Source: Burkholderiales bacterium
GTDB lineage: Bacteria; Pseudomonadota; Gammaproteobacteria; Burkholderiales; Casimicrobiaceae
NCBI GenBank assembly: GCA_031283405.1
Contig: JAITBX010000210.1
Span: 1-6,411, forward strand
DNA length: 6,411 nucleotides
Reading direction: 5' to 3'
How positions within the stretch are numbered: the stretch's first letter is position 1; each line of letters begins with the position of its first letter. Shown piece after piece: positions 5,972-6,411 of the stretch. Under the pieces are notes generated by a model. It did no database searches and was not told where the DNA came from. It was given only the letters and a program-made list of their open reading frames with translations. The position numbers were made by a program, and so were the translations under genes.

Positions 5972-6411
5972 ATGATTTTCAAGCGTAGCCTCATTCGTGA
6001 ATTAACGATCAATGCCATAGGCCTGTTCCTTGTTGCACTTGCCATTTTATTCACCAATCTTGTCTTGCGTTTGTTAGGGCTTGCTGCCAGCGGGCGCTTC
6101 GATACAGAGGGAATCCTGCCGATGCTTGGATTCTATGTGTTGCAATATCTGCATATCCTGCTTGCCATTACGTTGTTTTTGACGGTTCTGCTGTCATTGA
6201 CCCGCGCTTACCGTGACAGCGAAATGATCGTCTGGTTTTCGGCCGGTCAACCTCTCATTGCCTGGAGTCGCCCCCTGTTGGGATTCGCCGCGCCTTTTCT
6301 GGTCGCCATCATTACCTTGTCGCTGTTCCTGACGCCGTGGGCGCAACAACAACGTTTGCAATACGAGAAACAACTGGAATCACGAGACGAATTGTCGATG
6401 CTGGCGCCGGG
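5972..6411 (+). CDS. lptF: LPS export ABC transporter permease LptF (3' end beyond window)
   Basis: LptF and LptG are the two inner-membrane permeases of the LptB2FGC complex that extracts lipopolysaccharide from the inner membrane and drives it towards the outer membrane. The 146 complete codons present are about 40 percent of the usual length near 360. The match begins at residue 1 (MIFKRSLIREL). Hydrophobic segments lie at about 13-37, 54-76 and 101-121, and the conserved cytoplasmic loop RAYRDSEMIVWFSAG is at 78-92. After the third segment the chain enters the periplasmic part (TPWAQQQRLQYEKQLESRDE). The gene diverges from pepA with 110 bp between starts, a common arrangement in Beta- and Gammaproteobacteria. 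No clear Shine-Dalgarno sequence precedes the ATG and I could not find a convincing plus-strand promoter. The nearest -10-like hexamer (TATGAA, 5955-5960) has no -35 partner. Confidence 0.95.
   Translation, partial: MIFKRSLIRELTINAIGLFLVALAILFTNLVLRLLGLAASGRFDTEGILPMLGFYVLQYLHILLAITLFLTVLLSLTRAYRDSEMIVWFSAGQPLIAWSRPLLGFAAPFLVAIITLSLFLTPWAQQQRLQYEKQLESRDELSMLAP

Noticed and set aside
1..6411. CRISPR, mobile element, phage or defence system
   Set aside because: All genes except ORF719 are recognisable core genes in a normal order. No direct-repeat array, transposase, integrase or terminal inverted repeats are visible.

Overview
The window looks like an ordinary housekeeping stretch of a Betaproteobacterium. 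This rests on the quality of the protein matches (NrdR, GlyA, HolC, PepA, LptF), on the divergent lptF / pepA-holC order typical of Beta- and Gammaproteobacteria, and on the adjacent glyA-nrdR pair seen in many Betaproteobacteria. Base composition is moderately GC-rich. The genus cannot be fixed from sequence alone. I see no transposase, integrase, tRNA, rRNA, CRISPR array or phage gene.

Layout. Five genes lie on the minus strand and are read from high to low coordinates: pepA (4359-5861), holC (3909-4334), a 719-codon acidic low-complexity gene (1731-3890), glyA (339-1586) and nrdR (1-323, cut by the window edge). One gene, lptF (from 5972, cut by the right edge), is on the plus strand and diverges from pepA. 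The gaps pepA-holC (24 bp), holC-ORF719 (18 bp) and glyA-nrdR (15 bp) suggest two transcription units, pepA-holC-ORF719 and glyA-nrdR. They are separated by a 144-bp gap that holds a perfect 8-bp inverted repeat. The 110-bp pepA/lptF divergent region contains a good sigma70-type promoter for pepA, and this places the pepA start at 5861 rather than at an upstream in-frame ATG.

Functions. PepA is an M17 leucyl aminopeptidase, HolC the chi subunit of DNA polymerase III, GlyA serine hydroxymethyltransferase (glycine and one-carbon units), NrdR the repressor of ribonucleotide reductase genes, and LptF an inner-membrane subunit of the lipopolysaccharide exporter. glyA-nrdR joins one-carbon supply for thymidylate and purines with control of deoxynucleotide synthesis, and HolC adds a replication function nearby.

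The only really unusual element is ORF719. It encodes a very acidic, Glu/Ala/Pro-rich, probably disordered protein with five isolated Trp-centred motifs, a five-unit pentapeptide repeat, a basic Lys/Ala/Pro patch and a more ordered C-terminal end. I do not recognise a function for it. I do not see evidence of a new multi-gene system in this window.
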